Source: Burkholderiales bacterium RIFCSPLOWO2_12_FULL_65_40
Lineage (GTDB): Bacteria > Pseudomonadota > Gammaproteobacteria > Burkholderiales > Burkholderiaceae_C
NCBI GenBank assembly: GCA_001770955.1
Contig: MESL01000033.1
Span: forward strand, 1 to 57,282
Length of the DNA: 57,282 nucleotides
Direction of reading: 5' to 3'
A program made the translations under genes and the position numbers. The notes under the pieces were generated by a model. That model was not told where the DNA came from. It saw nothing but the letters and a program-made list of their open reading frames with translations, and searched no databases. Below are positions 9,143 to 17,734 of the stretch, piece after piece (position 1 is the stretch's first letter; every line of letters starts with the position of its first letter).

Positions 9143-9150
9143 TCACTGCC
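9135..9150 (+). repeat. 16-bp direct repeat, right copy
   Basis: Exact second copy of the 16-mer at 7252-7267. It overlaps the last codons and stop of the ABC transporter gene, so this copy is likely the original and the left one the duplicate. Confidence 0.5.
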
Positions 9151-10849
9151 CGAACTGGTAGTCCTGCGCCGAATGCACGCGCCAGTGGCCGTCGCCGGTT
9201 AGCTCCAGCACCTGCTGGTGGTAGGCCAGAAGGGTGGTGCGGTGGCCCACGCTGACCAGGGTGGCGCGGGTGCTCAGCAGTTGCCGGTACAGCTGGGTTT
9301 CGTTGGCCACGTCGAGCGCGCTGGTGGCCTCGTCCAGGATGGCAAAGCGTGGCTGCACCAGCAGCACGCGGGCACAGGCCAGGCGCTGCTGCTCGCCGAT
9401 GGACAGCACCTTCTCCCAATCCATCTCGGTATCCAGGCCGCCGAAGCGCTGTGCCAGATCGGGCAGGTTCACGCGCACCAGCAGGTCCAGCAGCTGAGCT
9501 TCGGTGGTGGGCCGGTCCAGGTCGGGGTAGAGCAACTGGTTGCGCAGCGTGCCGAGAAACATATAGGGCTGCTGCGGCAGGAACAGAAGATCCTGCGCCT
9601 CGGGGCGGAAGATGGTGCCGCTGCCCGCGTACCACAGGCCGCTGAGCGCCCGCAGCAGCGAGCTTTTGCCGCTGCCGCTGGCGCCGACGATGAGCAGCCC
9701 CTGGCCGGGCAGCACGTCGATCGACAGGTTATGGATCAGGGTGCGTTCACGCCGGGGGGTCTGCAGGGTGACGCGGTCGAGCGCCAGGCGGGTGTCTTGC
9801 ACCGAGGCGATGGTGCTCTCCTGCGGTGCCTCCCGGTCTGCCGGGCTGGAGAGCAGCTTGAAGAAGGTGTCCAGGCGGTCGATGCCGGCGGCAAACCGGC
9901 TCAGGCCTTCGAAGTTTTCGATGACCACCGAGATGGCGCTGAGCACCGCCGCAAACGCCCCTGCGGCCTGGATGGCGCGGCCCACCTCCAGCTCGCCCGA
10001 CAGCACGCGCGAGGCGATCAAGGCGCTGGGCAGGACGATGGTGAGCATGCTGTAGCCATACTGGAACAGGTTCAGGAAGAGCTGGTTGCGGATGAGCTGC
10101 CGGAAGTTGTCAAAGGCCCGGATGAAGCGGCGCCACACCTGCTGCCGCTCCTGGGGTTCGCCCCGGTACAGGGCAATCGGTTCGGCCTTCTCGCGCACGC
10201 GCACCAGGCTGAAGCGGAAGTCGGCCTCGCGCTGCAGCTGGCGGAAGTTCAGGCCGATCAGCGGCTTGCCAAAGACAAAGACCGTCAGCAGCGTGCCCGC
10301 CAGCGCATACACCACCAGAAAATAGACCAGCTCGTGCGCAATGGACCACAGCACCTGGCTGAATGCGATGAGCTGTAGCGCCGCGCCGATGAAGATCAGC
10401 AGGAAGAACAGCGAGCGCTGGGTGAAGGTGTTGATGTCTTCGGCGATGCGCTGGTCGGGGTTGTCGATGTCCGCGCGGGCATTGAGTTCGTAGAAATGGC
10501 GGTCGCGGAAATAGCCCACCAGGAAGCGGTTGGTCAGCCAGCGGCGCCAGTGGTTGCCCAGCGTGTCGCGCACAAAGTAGTAGAAAGCGTAGATGGGCAC
10601 GGCCCCGGCCACGAGCGCCAGGCACCAGCGAATGGCTTGCCAGAAGCGCTCGCTGTCGTGTGCCGCGAGGGCTGAGGTGAACTCGCCCGTCTGCTCGTTG
10701 AACAGCACCGCAAACCCGGTCTGCCCGAGCAGCAAGGCCACCAGCAGAACGAGCAGGCCTGTGGCCTTCCATTTCTCTTCATGGCGCCAGTAGGGGATGG
10801 CGATGCCCCAGAACTGCCGCAACAGATGGCGATTAACGAGCTGCCGCAT
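9143..10849 (-). CDS. SbmA/YddA-type ABC transporter, fused permease and ATPase
   Basis: 568 residues. About 1-310 form the membrane domain of the SbmA/BacA-YddA (ABCD-like) type, including NHWRRWLTNRFLVGYF and the DNPDQRIAEDI motif typical of this family. The ATPase follows: Walker A GASGSGKSSLL, signature LSIGEQQRLACAR (this branch normally replaces one Gly of LSGGQ), Walker B FAILDEATSALD and H-loop SVGHR. Relatives move long-chain acyl compounds or take up peptides across the inner membrane. The 68-base gap downstream of the methyltransferase gene on the same strand suggests possible co-transcription. Confidence 0.88.
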   Translation of the reverse strand: MRQLVNRHLLRQFWGIAIPYWRHEEKWKATGLLVLLVALLLGQTGFAVLFNEQTGEFTSALAAHDSERFWQAIRWCLALVAGAVPIYAFYYFVRDTLGNHWRRWLTNRFLVGYFRDRHFYELNARADIDNPDQRIAEDINTFTQRSLFFLLIFIGAALQLIAFSQVLWSIAHELVYFLVVYALAGTLLTVFVFGKPLIGLNFRQLQREADFRFSLVRVREKAEPIALYRGEPQERQQVWRRFIRAFDNFRQLIRNQLFLNLFQYGYSMLTIVLPSALIASRVLSGELEVGRAIQAAGAFAAVLSAISVVIENFEGLSRFAAGIDRLDTFFKLLSSPADREAPQESTIASVQDTRLALDRVTLQTPRRERTLIHNLSIDVLPGQGLLIVGASGSGKSSLLRALSGLWYAGSGTIFRPEAQDLLFLPQQPYMFLGTLRNQLLYPDLDRPTTEAQLLDLLVRVNLPDLAQRFGGLDTEMDWEKVLSIGEQQRLACARVLLVQPRFAILDEATSALDVANETQLYRQLLSTRATLVSVGHRTTLLAYHQQVLELTGDGHWRVHSAQDYQFGQ

Positions 10850-10909
10850 GGGGTGTCCGCAGGAGGGGCCTGTTCATCGTCTCTGCATGTGTTGAGCCGC
10901 CTGGGCCCT

Positions 10910-11842
10910 TCATTCGGGCGCCCGGTACACCAGCACCTTGAGCGAACGGTCTTGCGACACGTCGGCAAACACCGCCGGATTGGCGACGCGCTCCACAAAG
11001 GCCAGCTCGGGCGCCAGCGCCTGCATCTGTTCCTGCAGAAAGGCGGTGCCCAGCTCGGGGGCGTTGAGGCACAGCAGCGCGTGGCCTCCCGGCTCCAGCA
11101 GGTCGGGCAGGCGGCGCAGGATGCGGGCGTAGTCCTTGGTGGCGACGAAGCTGCCTTTCTGGTAGCTGGGCGGGTCCACGATGACCAGGCCATACGGCCC
11201 GCCGCGTGTGATCTTGCCCCAGGTGCTGAAGATGTCGTGCGCCAGAAAACTGGCCCCGGTGGTGATGCCGTTGAGCTGGTGGTTTTGCTGCCCGATGGCG
11301 ATGGCGCCGTGGCCCATGTCCACGTTCACCACCTGCCGGGCGCCCGCCCGGAGCGCCACCACCGAGAAGGCGCAGGTGTAGGCAAACAGGTTGAGCACCT
11401 TGAGGCCGCGGCGCCCGGCGCTGCGTGCGGCCACATGCGCGTGCACCCAGCGGCGGCCTTCGGCCATGTCGAGGAACAGGCCGTGGTTCTGCCCGCGCAG
11501 CACATGCGCGCGGTAGCGCGCGCCGTCCTCGGTCACCACATGGGGGTCGGGTACGCTGCCGGCCATCTGCCGGGTTTCGGTGCGGCCTTCGTGGCGGCAT
11601 TGGTAAACCCAGTTGAGCGGCTGGCCGGGCGCCAGTTGCTCCCAGCGCTGCGCCAGTGCGGTGTGCACCATTGCCAGGGTGTCGTCGCTGGCGGGCTCAA
11701 AGGCGGTCAATACCCACACCGGGGGGTAGGCATCCAGCGCCCAGTGTTCGCAGCCGGGGTGCAGGCCACCACGGCCATGAAAGATGCGCCGGGCATCGTG
11801 GGGCAGGTCCATCGTGGCGATGGCGTGGAGCAGGGCGTGCAT
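10910..11842 (-). CDS. Class I SAM-dependent methyltransferase, RlmI-like
   Basis: 310 residues. The SAM-binding motif I reads LNLFAYTCAFSVVAL and motif IV is VIVDPPSYQKG, the DPPS/NPPY-type loop of rRNA base methyltransferases (RlmI, RlmK/L C-terminal half). Compared with RlmI (about 396 residues) the N-terminal PUA domain is absent, so a different target nucleotide or substrate is possible. The preceding FLDMAEGRRWV matches the region before motif I in that family. It is likely cytoplasmic. Confidence 0.78.
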   Translation of the reverse strand: MHALLHAIATMDLPHDARRIFHGRGGLHPGCEHWALDAYPPVWVLTAFEPASDDTLAMVHTALAQRWEQLAPGQPLNWVYQCRHEGRTETRQMAGSVPDPHVVTEDGARYRAHVLRGQNHGLFLDMAEGRRWVHAHVAARSAGRRGLKVLNLFAYTCAFSVVALRAGARQVVNVDMGHGAIAIGQQNHQLNGITTGASFLAHDIFSTWGKITRGGPYGLVIVDPPSYQKGSFVATKDYARILRRLPDLLEPGGHALLCLNAPELGTAFLQEQMQALAPELAFVERVANPAVFADVSQDRSLKVLVYRAPE

Positions 11843-11876
11843 GGGTGGGGTTGCGGTACAGGGAGAAGCCGGAAAA

Positions 11877-11946
11877 GTTTGCTATTTAAATAATAGCTGT
11901 TTCCGCTTGATGGGTAAGCGATTTTGGCACTTTTTATGCAAATTTG
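11877..11946 (+). repeat. Family-1 dispersed palindromic repeat, copy B
   Basis: Starts TTTGCTATTTAAATAATAGC (hairpin 1), then a CCGCTTGATGGGTAAGCG hairpin and a T-rich tail. It lies in the gap between the kynB-like stop and the methyltransferase start, both on the minus strand. Confidence 0.8.
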
Positions 11947-11956
11947 ATGTGGGCCC

Positions 11957-12589
11957 TCACGCCAGAGAGCGCAGCACGGCCCGCACGGGCGAGGCGTCGG
12001 CCGTGGTCAGTTTGAGCGGCAGGGCGATCAGTTCGTAGTCGCCCTCGGGTACCTCGTCGAGCACCAGGTTTTCCAGCACGCGCATCTGGCGCTGGCGCAG
12101 CACCTGGTGGCAGGGCAGGTGCGGGCTGTCGGCCGGGTCCACGCTGGGCGTGTCGATGCCGACCAGCCGCACGCCCAGGTCGGCCAGGTATTCCAGGGTG
12201 GCGGGGGCGAAGGCGCTGAAGCGGCTGTCCCAGTGGTCCACGGCGGCCTGGTGGCGGGTGCGCACCAGCACGCGGGCGGGTACCGCGCCATGCACCGCCG
12301 GGGCCAGGTGCTCCCATTCGACGAGTGGGCCGCAGTCGATGGCATGGATCACGCGGCACAGGCCCAGATAGGGTTCGAGCGCCAGCGTGCCGATGGCGGC
12401 GCCCTGCGGGTCGTAGTGCAGCGGGGCGTCGGCGTGGGCGCCGATGTGGGGCGAGAAGGTGAGCGTGCTCAGGTTCACCGCGCTGGCCGGGCCGATGGTG
12501 CTGTCCCAGTGCTGCCGGAACGGGGTGTCGCCCGGGAAGACCGGAGAACCGGGGTGCACGGCGGGGGAAATGTCCCAGAGCATCGTCAT
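11957..12589 (-). CDS. kynB: Arylformamidase (kynurenine formamidase, cyclase family)
   Basis: 210 residues, the usual KynB length. It has the family start LWDISPAVHPGSPVFPGDTP and the metal-binding HIGAHADAPLHY (His, His, Asp), then a late LIALPLKLTTADASPVRAVL matching KynB C-termini. The enzyme hydrolyses N-formyl-L-kynurenine to kynurenine and formate in tryptophan breakdown. The partners kynA and kynU, usually adjacent in this group, are not seen within the window on either side. Two ATGs lie six bases apart (12589 and 12583); the first is used by analogy with the family. Confidence 0.85.
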   Translation of the reverse strand: MTMLWDISPAVHPGSPVFPGDTPFRQHWDSTIGPASAVNLSTLTFSPHIGAHADAPLHYDPQGAAIGTLALEPYLGLCRVIHAIDCGPLVEWEHLAPAVHGAVPARVLVRTRHQAAVDHWDSRFSAFAPATLEYLADLGVRLVGIDTPSVDPADSPHLPCHQVLRQRQMRVLENLVLDEVPEGDYELIALPLKLTTADASPVRAVLRSLA

Positions 12590-12750
12590 GTACCGGAATT
12601 TACCGCCTGGCGCCGGGGCTGTGTCGTCTATTTGGGGTCGGGACGCCCGCAGCCGGGATGGGGTGCCCGCACTTGATCCAGCGCAAGCCCCCTGCACGCG
12701 GCGGGACCGGGGCGGTTGCCGTGCCTGCCGGTGCCGGCCTACAATCAACA

Positions 12751-12769
12751 AATAGGAATTATTATTATT
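12751..12769 (+). promoter_or_regulatory. Fur-box-like operator upstream of feoAB
   Basis: Read on the minus strand this is AATAATAATAATTCCTATT, which matches about 13 of 19 positions of the classical Fur box. It is the only strongly AT-rich stretch in the gap and lies directly before feoA, as expected for iron-repressed ferrous uptake. Confidence 0.6.
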
Positions 12770-12778
12770 TGCACCGCC

Positions 12779-13093
12779 ATGGAAGCCGTCATTGCAATGG
12801 ATGCGCCTGCCTCAGCGCAGGCCCCGGGATCCGGTCTGGCAGACCTGCCCTTGCGCACCGACGCCTGGGTGCAGGGCTTGCACATGGAGGCCGCCGCCCA
12901 CGATGGCGACCTGCTGCTGCGCCTGCTCGAAATCGGCTTTCTGCCGGGCGAGCGCGTGCGCGTGGTGGCGCGCTCCTTCCCGGGGGGTGACCCGCTGGCC
13001 GTGCGGGTGGGGCGCAGCACGTTTGCGCTGCGCCGCCGCGAGGCTGCGCTGGTGCGCATCGGCACCACGCCGCCGCAAGGTGCCTTGACATGA
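12779..13093 (+). CDS. feoA: Ferrous iron transport protein A
   Basis: 104 residues. The SH3-like FeoA core is clear: DLLLRLLEIGFLPGERVRVV, then DPLAVRVGRSTFALRRREAALVRI. FeoA is a small cytoplasmic protein that supports FeoB-driven Fe(II) uptake. The stop overlaps the feoB start (ATGA). Two starts are possible, 12779 and 12797 (MDAPASAQ); neither has a perfect ribosome site, although a GGAAG before 12797 is reasonable. The segment before DLPLRTDA is longer than in most FeoA proteins. A Fur-box-like site precedes the gene. Confidence 0.88.
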   Translation: MEAVIAMDAPASAQAPGSGLADLPLRTDAWVQGLHMEAAAHDGDLLLRLLEIGFLPGERVRVVARSFPGGDPLAVRVGRSTFALRRREAALVRIGTTPPQGALT

Positions 13094-14961
13094 GCGCTGC
13101 GGCCGCCAGCCCGCGGCTGGCCTTGCTGGGCCACCCCAACAGCGGCAAGACGGCGCTGTTCAACCTGCTCACCGGCAGCCGCCAGAAGGTGGCCAACTAC
13201 GCCGGCGTGACGGTGGAGCGCAAGGAGGGCTTGCTCACCACGCCCTCGGGCCACCCGGTGCGCGTGCTCGATCTGCCGGGGGCCTATAGCCTCAACGCCC
13301 TGAGCGCCGACGAGGCGGTGACGCGCGACGTCATCACCGGCCAGCGGGCCGGTGAGGCCACCCCCGACCTGCTGGTGTGCGTGGTCGATGCCACCAATCT
13401 GCAGCTCGGCCTGCGCATGGTGCTCGAAACACGGGCGATGGGCTTGCCCATGGTGATGGCGCTGAACATGAGCGACGCCGCGCGGCGCGCCGGCATTGCC
13501 ATCGACCGCGCGCTGCTTGCGCGCGAGCTGGGCATGCCCGTGGTCGAAACCGTGGGCATCCGCAAGGGCGGCGCGCACGAGCTGCTGCAGTGGCTGGACG
13601 GCTGGCGCCCCGCCGGGCCGGTGCACGCCCGGCCCTGGGAGCCGCAGGGCGTGGAGCAGGTGCTGCGCACGCAGCAGGAGGCGCGCCGCATCCTGCGCCT
13701 GGCGGTGCGCGAGCCCGAGGGCCTGCCGCAGGTGGACGAAGCCCTGGACCGCGTGGTGCTGCACCCGCTGTGGGGCACGCTGCTGCTGGCCTGCACCATG
13801 TTCTTGATGTTCCAGGCCGTGTTCAGCTGGGCGGCGGCGCCCATGGACGCCATCACCGGCACGGTCGATGCGCTGGGCCAGTGGCTGCAGGCGCACCTGC
13901 CCGAAGGCGTGCTGCGCAGCCTGCTGGTGGACGGCATCGTGGCCGGCACGGGCGGCGTGCTGGTGTTCCTGCCGCAGATCCTGATCCTGTTCTTCTTCAT
14001 CCTGGCGCTGGAAGACTCGGGCTACCTGCCGCGCGCGGCCTTCCTGCTTGACCGGCTCATGGGCACGGTGGGCCTGTCGGGGCGCTCGTTCATCCCGCTG
14101 CTCTCCAGCTTTGCCTGTGCCATCCCCGGCATCATGGCCACGCGCACCATCACGCACTGGCGCGAGCGGCTGGTCACCATCATGATCGCGCCGCTCATGA
14201 CCTGCTCGGCGCGCCTGCCGGTGTATGCGCTGCTGATCGCTGCCTTCATTCCCGAGCGCACCGTGGCGGGCTGGTTCAACCTGCAGGGGCTGGTGATGTT
14301 CGCGCTCTACCTGGGCGGCATCCTCGGCGCCATGGCCGTGGCGGCGGTGCTCAAGCTCTGGCGCGGCAAAGTGCGGCCCACGCCTTTGCTGATGGAATTG
14401 CCGCCCTACCGCGTGCCCAGCCTGCGCAACCTGGCGCTGGGGCTGTACGAGCGCGCCGCCATCTTCCTCAAGCGCGTGGGCGGCATCATCCTGGCACTCA
14501 CGGTCCTGCTCTGGTTCCTGTCCACCTATCCTGCGCCGCCCGAGGGCGCCACCGGACCGGCCATCGAATACAGCCTGGCGGGGCAGATCGGCCGGGCGCT
14601 GGAGCATGTGTTCGCGCCGCTGGGCTTCAACTGGCAGATCGCCGTGGCCCTGGTGCCCGGCATGGCCGCGCGCGAGGTGGTGGTGGGCGCGCTGGGCACG
14701 GTGTATGCCCTGTCGGCCTCGGGCGATGACGTGGCCGCGCAGTTGGGGCCGCTGATCGCGCAGCAGTGGTCGCTGGCCACGGCGCTGTCGCTGCTGGTGT
14801 GGTTCGTGTTCGCTCCGCAGTGCCTCTCGACCCTGGCCACGGTGCGGCGCGAGACCGATTCATGGCGCCTGGCGCTGCTGATGGCGGCCTACCTGTTCGC
14901 CCTGGCCTACGGTGCCAGCTGGCTGACGTACCGGCTGGCGCTGGCCTGGGGAGGGGGCTGA
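13090..14961 (+). CDS. feoB: Ferrous iron transporter FeoB
   Basis: 623 residues. The G domain has G1 GHPNSGKT, G3 DLPGAYSL and G4 NMSD. The membrane part has the two Gate motifs: PLLSSFACAIPGIMATRTI with its conserved Cys, and PGMAAREVVVGALGTVY. It is shorter than E. coli FeoB (773), as in many betaproteobacteria. It imports Fe(II) across the inner membrane, controlled by the GTPase domain. It overlaps feoA by four bases, and the small Cys-rich protein gene follows after two bases, making a three-gene operon. Confidence 0.95.
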   Translation: MSAAAASPRLALLGHPNSGKTALFNLLTGSRQKVANYAGVTVERKEGLLTTPSGHPVRVLDLPGAYSLNALSADEAVTRDVITGQRAGEATPDLLVCVVDATNLQLGLRMVLETRAMGLPMVMALNMSDAARRAGIAIDRALLARELGMPVVETVGIRKGGAHELLQWLDGWRPAGPVHARPWEPQGVEQVLRTQQEARRILRLAVREPEGLPQVDEALDRVVLHPLWGTLLLACTMFLMFQAVFSWAAAPMDAITGTVDALGQWLQAHLPEGVLRSLLVDGIVAGTGGVLVFLPQILILFFFILALEDSGYLPRAAFLLDRLMGTVGLSGRSFIPLLSSFACAIPGIMATRTITHWRERLVTIMIAPLMTCSARLPVYALLIAAFIPERTVAGWFNLQGLVMFALYLGGILGAMAVAAVLKLWRGKVRPTPLLMELPPYRVPSLRNLALGLYERAAIFLKRVGGIILALTVLLWFLSTYPAPPEGATGPAIEYSLAGQIGRALEHVFAPLGFNWQIAVALVPGMAAREVVVGALGTVYALSASGDDVAAQLGPLIAQQWSLATALSLLVWFVFAPQCLSTLATVRRETDSWRLALLMAAYLFALAYGASWLTYRLALAWGGG

Positions 14962-14963
14962 CC

Positions 14964-15194
14964 ATGTGGCAAGACCTGATCGTGGGCGCCATCGTGGCAA
15001 TGGCGTCCCTGTATGCCCTGTGGTACTGGATGCCCGCCGCGCTGCGCAGGCGCCTGGGGCGGATGCGCCCCGCGCTGGGCAAGGCACCGTCGTGCGGTGC
15101 GTGCAGCGATTGCGGCGGGTGTGCGACCAGGCCCGGGGCGCCGGCAGAGGCCCCAGGGCAGGCCAAGCCCGTCTGGATGGTGCCCAAGCGCTGA
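14964..15194 (+). CDS. Small Cys-rich membrane protein of the feo operon
   Basis: 76 residues: one N-terminal membrane helix (DLIVGAIVAMASLYALWYW), then a cytoplasmic tail with the cluster CGACSDCGGC. It fits the FeoB-associated Cys-rich membrane proteins (DUF6587-like), found at the third position of feo operons where enterobacteria have feoC. The four cysteines could bind iron or an iron-sulfur cluster, a likely role in sensing or passing on Fe(II); this is inference. The start is two bases after the feoB stop, so it is translationally coupled. Confidence 0.8.
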   Translation: MWQDLIVGAIVAMASLYALWYWMPAALRRRLGRMRPALGKAPSCGACSDCGGCATRPGAPAEAPGQAKPVWMVPKR

Positions 15195-15266
15195 CAGCGC
15201 GGAGAGTCTTTCGGCCTCCCGGTCACGCTGGCGCGGGTTGGCTTCAGATTCCAGGCAGCACTCCGA

Positions 15267-15330
15267 GTGCTATTGAAAAAATAGCTGGTAGCGCCCGACC
15301 AATGGGCGCTGGAGCCGTTTTTTCTTAAAA
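15267..15330 (+). repeat. Family-1 dispersed palindromic repeat, copy C
   Basis: GCTATTGAAAAAATAGC hairpin, then AGCGCCC...GGGCGCT hairpin and a T-rich tail. The second stem differs in sequence from other copies but remains paired. It lies between convergent genes and forms the last codons and stop of the YkgJ-type gene; it may end transcription from both sides. Confidence 0.8.
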
Positions 15331-15645
15331 ATCGAGGGGCGCCAGCCCATGCCGGCGGCGCGCCCGGTCGCAGGCCTCGCTGCCCGCCTCGAACTCGCGG
15401 CAGGGCGAGGGGCGCCACTCGTAGATGCCACAGGCCGCCTGGCGGCCCACCTGGCCTGTCAGCGCGGCGCAGCGCGGCGGGCTGTGGTCGGTGCCGCGCA
15501 TGCGGCGTGTGCCGCCCGTCACTTCCACCGCCAGACCGTCGGGCACGTCGCCGCCCATCTCCTGGGTTTCATGCTCCGAGAAGTCCACGCGAAAACTGGC
15601 GCAGCAGGCGCCGCAGGTGAGGCAGGGGTGGGGAGATGCGGGCAT
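15325..15645 (-). CDS. YkgJ-family cysteine cluster protein
   Basis: 106 residues with the cysteine pattern CLTCGACC near the N-terminus, then CAAL, CGIYEWRPSPCREF and a final Cys in SEACDRA. This is the CxxCxxCC...CxIYxxRPxxCR signature of the UPF0153/YkgJ family, thought to bind zinc or an iron-sulfur cluster. No function is established. It stands alone, convergent with the feo operon, and its stop codon lies inside a dispersed repeat. Confidence 0.85.
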   Translation of the reverse strand: MPASPHPCLTCGACCASFRVDFSEHETQEMGGDVPDGLAVEVTGGTRRMRGTDHSPPRCAALTGQVGRQAACGIYEWRPSPCREFEAGSEACDRARRRHGLAPLDF

Positions 15646-15747
15646 GCGGGCGAAGGAGTGTGGCGCGGACTTCTGCGCAGTATTTCACAATCGTGGATCA
15701 TGGTGGGCACATGAAAAGATCTTGAACAGGTTCTAAGGGAGGGCGCG

Positions 15748-17697
15748 ATGCGATACAGGCTTTGGCTGGGGGCAGTGGTGGTTTTTTCTGCGCTGTTGGG
15801 GGGCTGCGCCAGCGGGCCCACGCACCCGGCGCTGGTGGGCGGGGCGCTGCCCGAGCTGGTGCCGGTGCGCGACTTCGTCGCCAGCCGCCAGTCCACGGGC
15901 GGCTACCGGGTATCACCCGACGGGCAGCGCATCGCCTGGTTCGGCACCGATGGTGTGGTGCCGGCGATCTGGGTGAAGTCCATGGATGGCGACGATGCCA
16001 AGGCGTTTCGCATCCGTGCGCGCTCCTTCCGCTTCAGCGCCGACAGCCGCTGGATCGCCATCACCGCCGACCCGACTGGGGACGAGAACACCCGCATCCA
16101 CGCCGGCCGGGTCGAAGGCCCCGACACCGGGCTGCGCGAGCTCATGCCCGCGCCGCGCACGGCCTCGCAGCTTGCCGAAACGGTGGAGGGCTCGTCCGAC
16201 TTCATCGTCACGTCGAACCAGCGCGACAAGAAGGTCTTCGACCTGTACCGCGTGAACCCTGAAGGCGGTGCGCCCACGCTGCTGGCCACCAACCCGGGCA
16301 ACGTGGTCTGGTGGGGGGTGGACCGGGCGGGGCGCCTGCTGGCGCGCACGGTGGTGCAGGGCGACCAGAGTCTCCTGGAGCGCCCGGGTGCTGCCGGCGG
16401 CTGGACGGAGGTGGCGCGGTGGAGCCGCTGGGACCGGCTGCGCATCTTCGGTCTGCACGACGACGGGCGCAAAGCCTGGGCGCTGTCCAACCGGGGCCGC
16501 GACAAGCTGGCGCTGGTGCGCCTGGACCTTGCCACCGGCGCCGAGGAGCTGGTCTATGGCTCGCCCGACGTGGACCTCGACAGCGTGACGCTCAGCCGTG
16601 GCACGCAGCAGCCGTTGGTGGTCCATTACATGCCGGGCTATCCGGCGCGCAAGGTGTTCGACCCGGCCCTGGCAGCGCGCCTGGACGCGCTGGCGGGCCC
16701 GCAGCCGGCCGAAGTGCATGTGACCAGCGCCGACCGCCGCGACCGTGTGCTGACCGTGTCCGTGGCCACCGACCGGGGCACGCGCAGCTACCTGCTGCGC
16801 GACGGGCGTGCACCGCAGTTCCTGGGGGAGAGCCGCCTGAGCCTGATCGCGGACGCGCTGGCACCCGTCGAGCCCATCACCTATACCGCACGCGACGGCC
16901 TGCCCATCCACGGCTACCTGACCCTGCCTGTGGGCGTGGCGCCCCGGGGCCTGCCCCTGGTGCTGATGGTGCACGGTGGCCCCTGGGCGCGCGACCGCTG
17001 GGGCGATGGGGGCATGGGCCGCGCCTTTCTGTCCAACCGGGGCTACGCCGTACTCCAGGTCAACTACCGGGGCTCCAGCGGCTACGGCCGAGCGCACATG
17101 GAGAAAGCCAGGGGCGAATTAGCTGGCCGCATGCACGACGACCTCATCGACGGCGTGCGCTGGGCTGTCGAGCGCGGCGTGGCCGACCCGCAGCGCGTGG
17201 CCATCTATGGGGCCAGCTATGGCGGCTATTCCGCGCTGGTGGGCGCCACCTTCACGCCGGAAGTGTTTGCCTGCGCGGTGGACATGGTGGGTGTGACGGA
17301 CATCGCACGCCTGCTGGAAACCGCGCCACCGTACTGGGAGCTGAGCCTGCCGTGGTGGCACCGCTATGTCGGCAACCCGGCGGTGCCGGAAGACCGCGCG
17401 CGCATGGACGCCAAGTCGCCTGTGTTCCGCGCCGCCCATGCGCAAAAGCCCATCCTCATCATGCACGGCGTGAACGACCCGCGCGTGAAGCTGGAGCAGT
17501 CCGAACGGATGGTGGCCGCGCTGCGCCAGGCGGGCAAGGAGGTGGAGTACCTCACCTTCACCGGCGACGGCCACGGCAACCAGAAGTGGAGCAACAACCT
17601 CGCCATGTACCGCAAGACCGAGGATTTCCTCGCCCAATGCCTGGGCGGGCGCACCAGCGGGTTCGACTACTACCAGCTGGGGGCGTGGGCGTTTTGA
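15748..17697 (+). CDS. S9-family (prolyl oligopeptidase-type) peptidase, lipoprotein
   Basis: 649 residues. The N-terminus is a lipoprotein signal (VVVFSALLGGC, lipobox LGGC). Residues about 40-370 have beta-propeller-like repeats, including YRVSPDGQRIAWF. The C-terminal hydrolase domain starts near LPLVLMVHGGPWARDRWG and contains the nucleophile YGASYGGYSAL (Ser), the acid HGVNDPRVKLEQ (Asp) and GDGHGNQKW (His). It probably cleaves peptides in the periplasm while anchored to a membrane. The gene stands alone; the next sequence downstream is a tandem repeat built from argF. Confidence 0.9.
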   Translation: MRYRLWLGAVVVFSALLGGCASGPTHPALVGGALPELVPVRDFVASRQSTGGYRVSPDGQRIAWFGTDGVVPAIWVKSMDGDDAKAFRIRARSFRFSADSRWIAITADPTGDENTRIHAGRVEGPDTGLRELMPAPRTASQLAETVEGSSDFIVTSNQRDKKVFDLYRVNPEGGAPTLLATNPGNVVWWGVDRAGRLLARTVVQGDQSLLERPGAAGGWTEVARWSRWDRLRIFGLHDDGRKAWALSNRGRDKLALVRLDLATGAEELVYGSPDVDLDSVTLSRGTQQPLVVHYMPGYPARKVFDPALAARLDALAGPQPAEVHVTSADRRDRVLTVSVATDRGTRSYLLRDGRAPQFLGESRLSLIADALAPVEPITYTARDGLPIHGYLTLPVGVAPRGLPLVLMVHGGPWARDRWGDGGMGRAFLSNRGYAVLQVNYRGSSGYGRAHMEKARGELAGRMHDDLIDGVRWAVERGVADPQRVAIYGASYGGYSALVGATFTPEVFACAVDMVGVTDIARLLETAPPYWELSLPWWHRYVGNPAVPEDRARMDAKSPVFRAAHAQKPILIMHGVNDPRVKLEQSERMVAALRQAGKEVEYLTFTGDGHGNQKWSNNLAMYRKTEDFLAQCLGGRTSGFDYYQLGAWAF

Positions 17698-17734
17698 GAG
17701 TTCCTGGCGGCTCCGCAGCGGGTTGAGGAATGGA

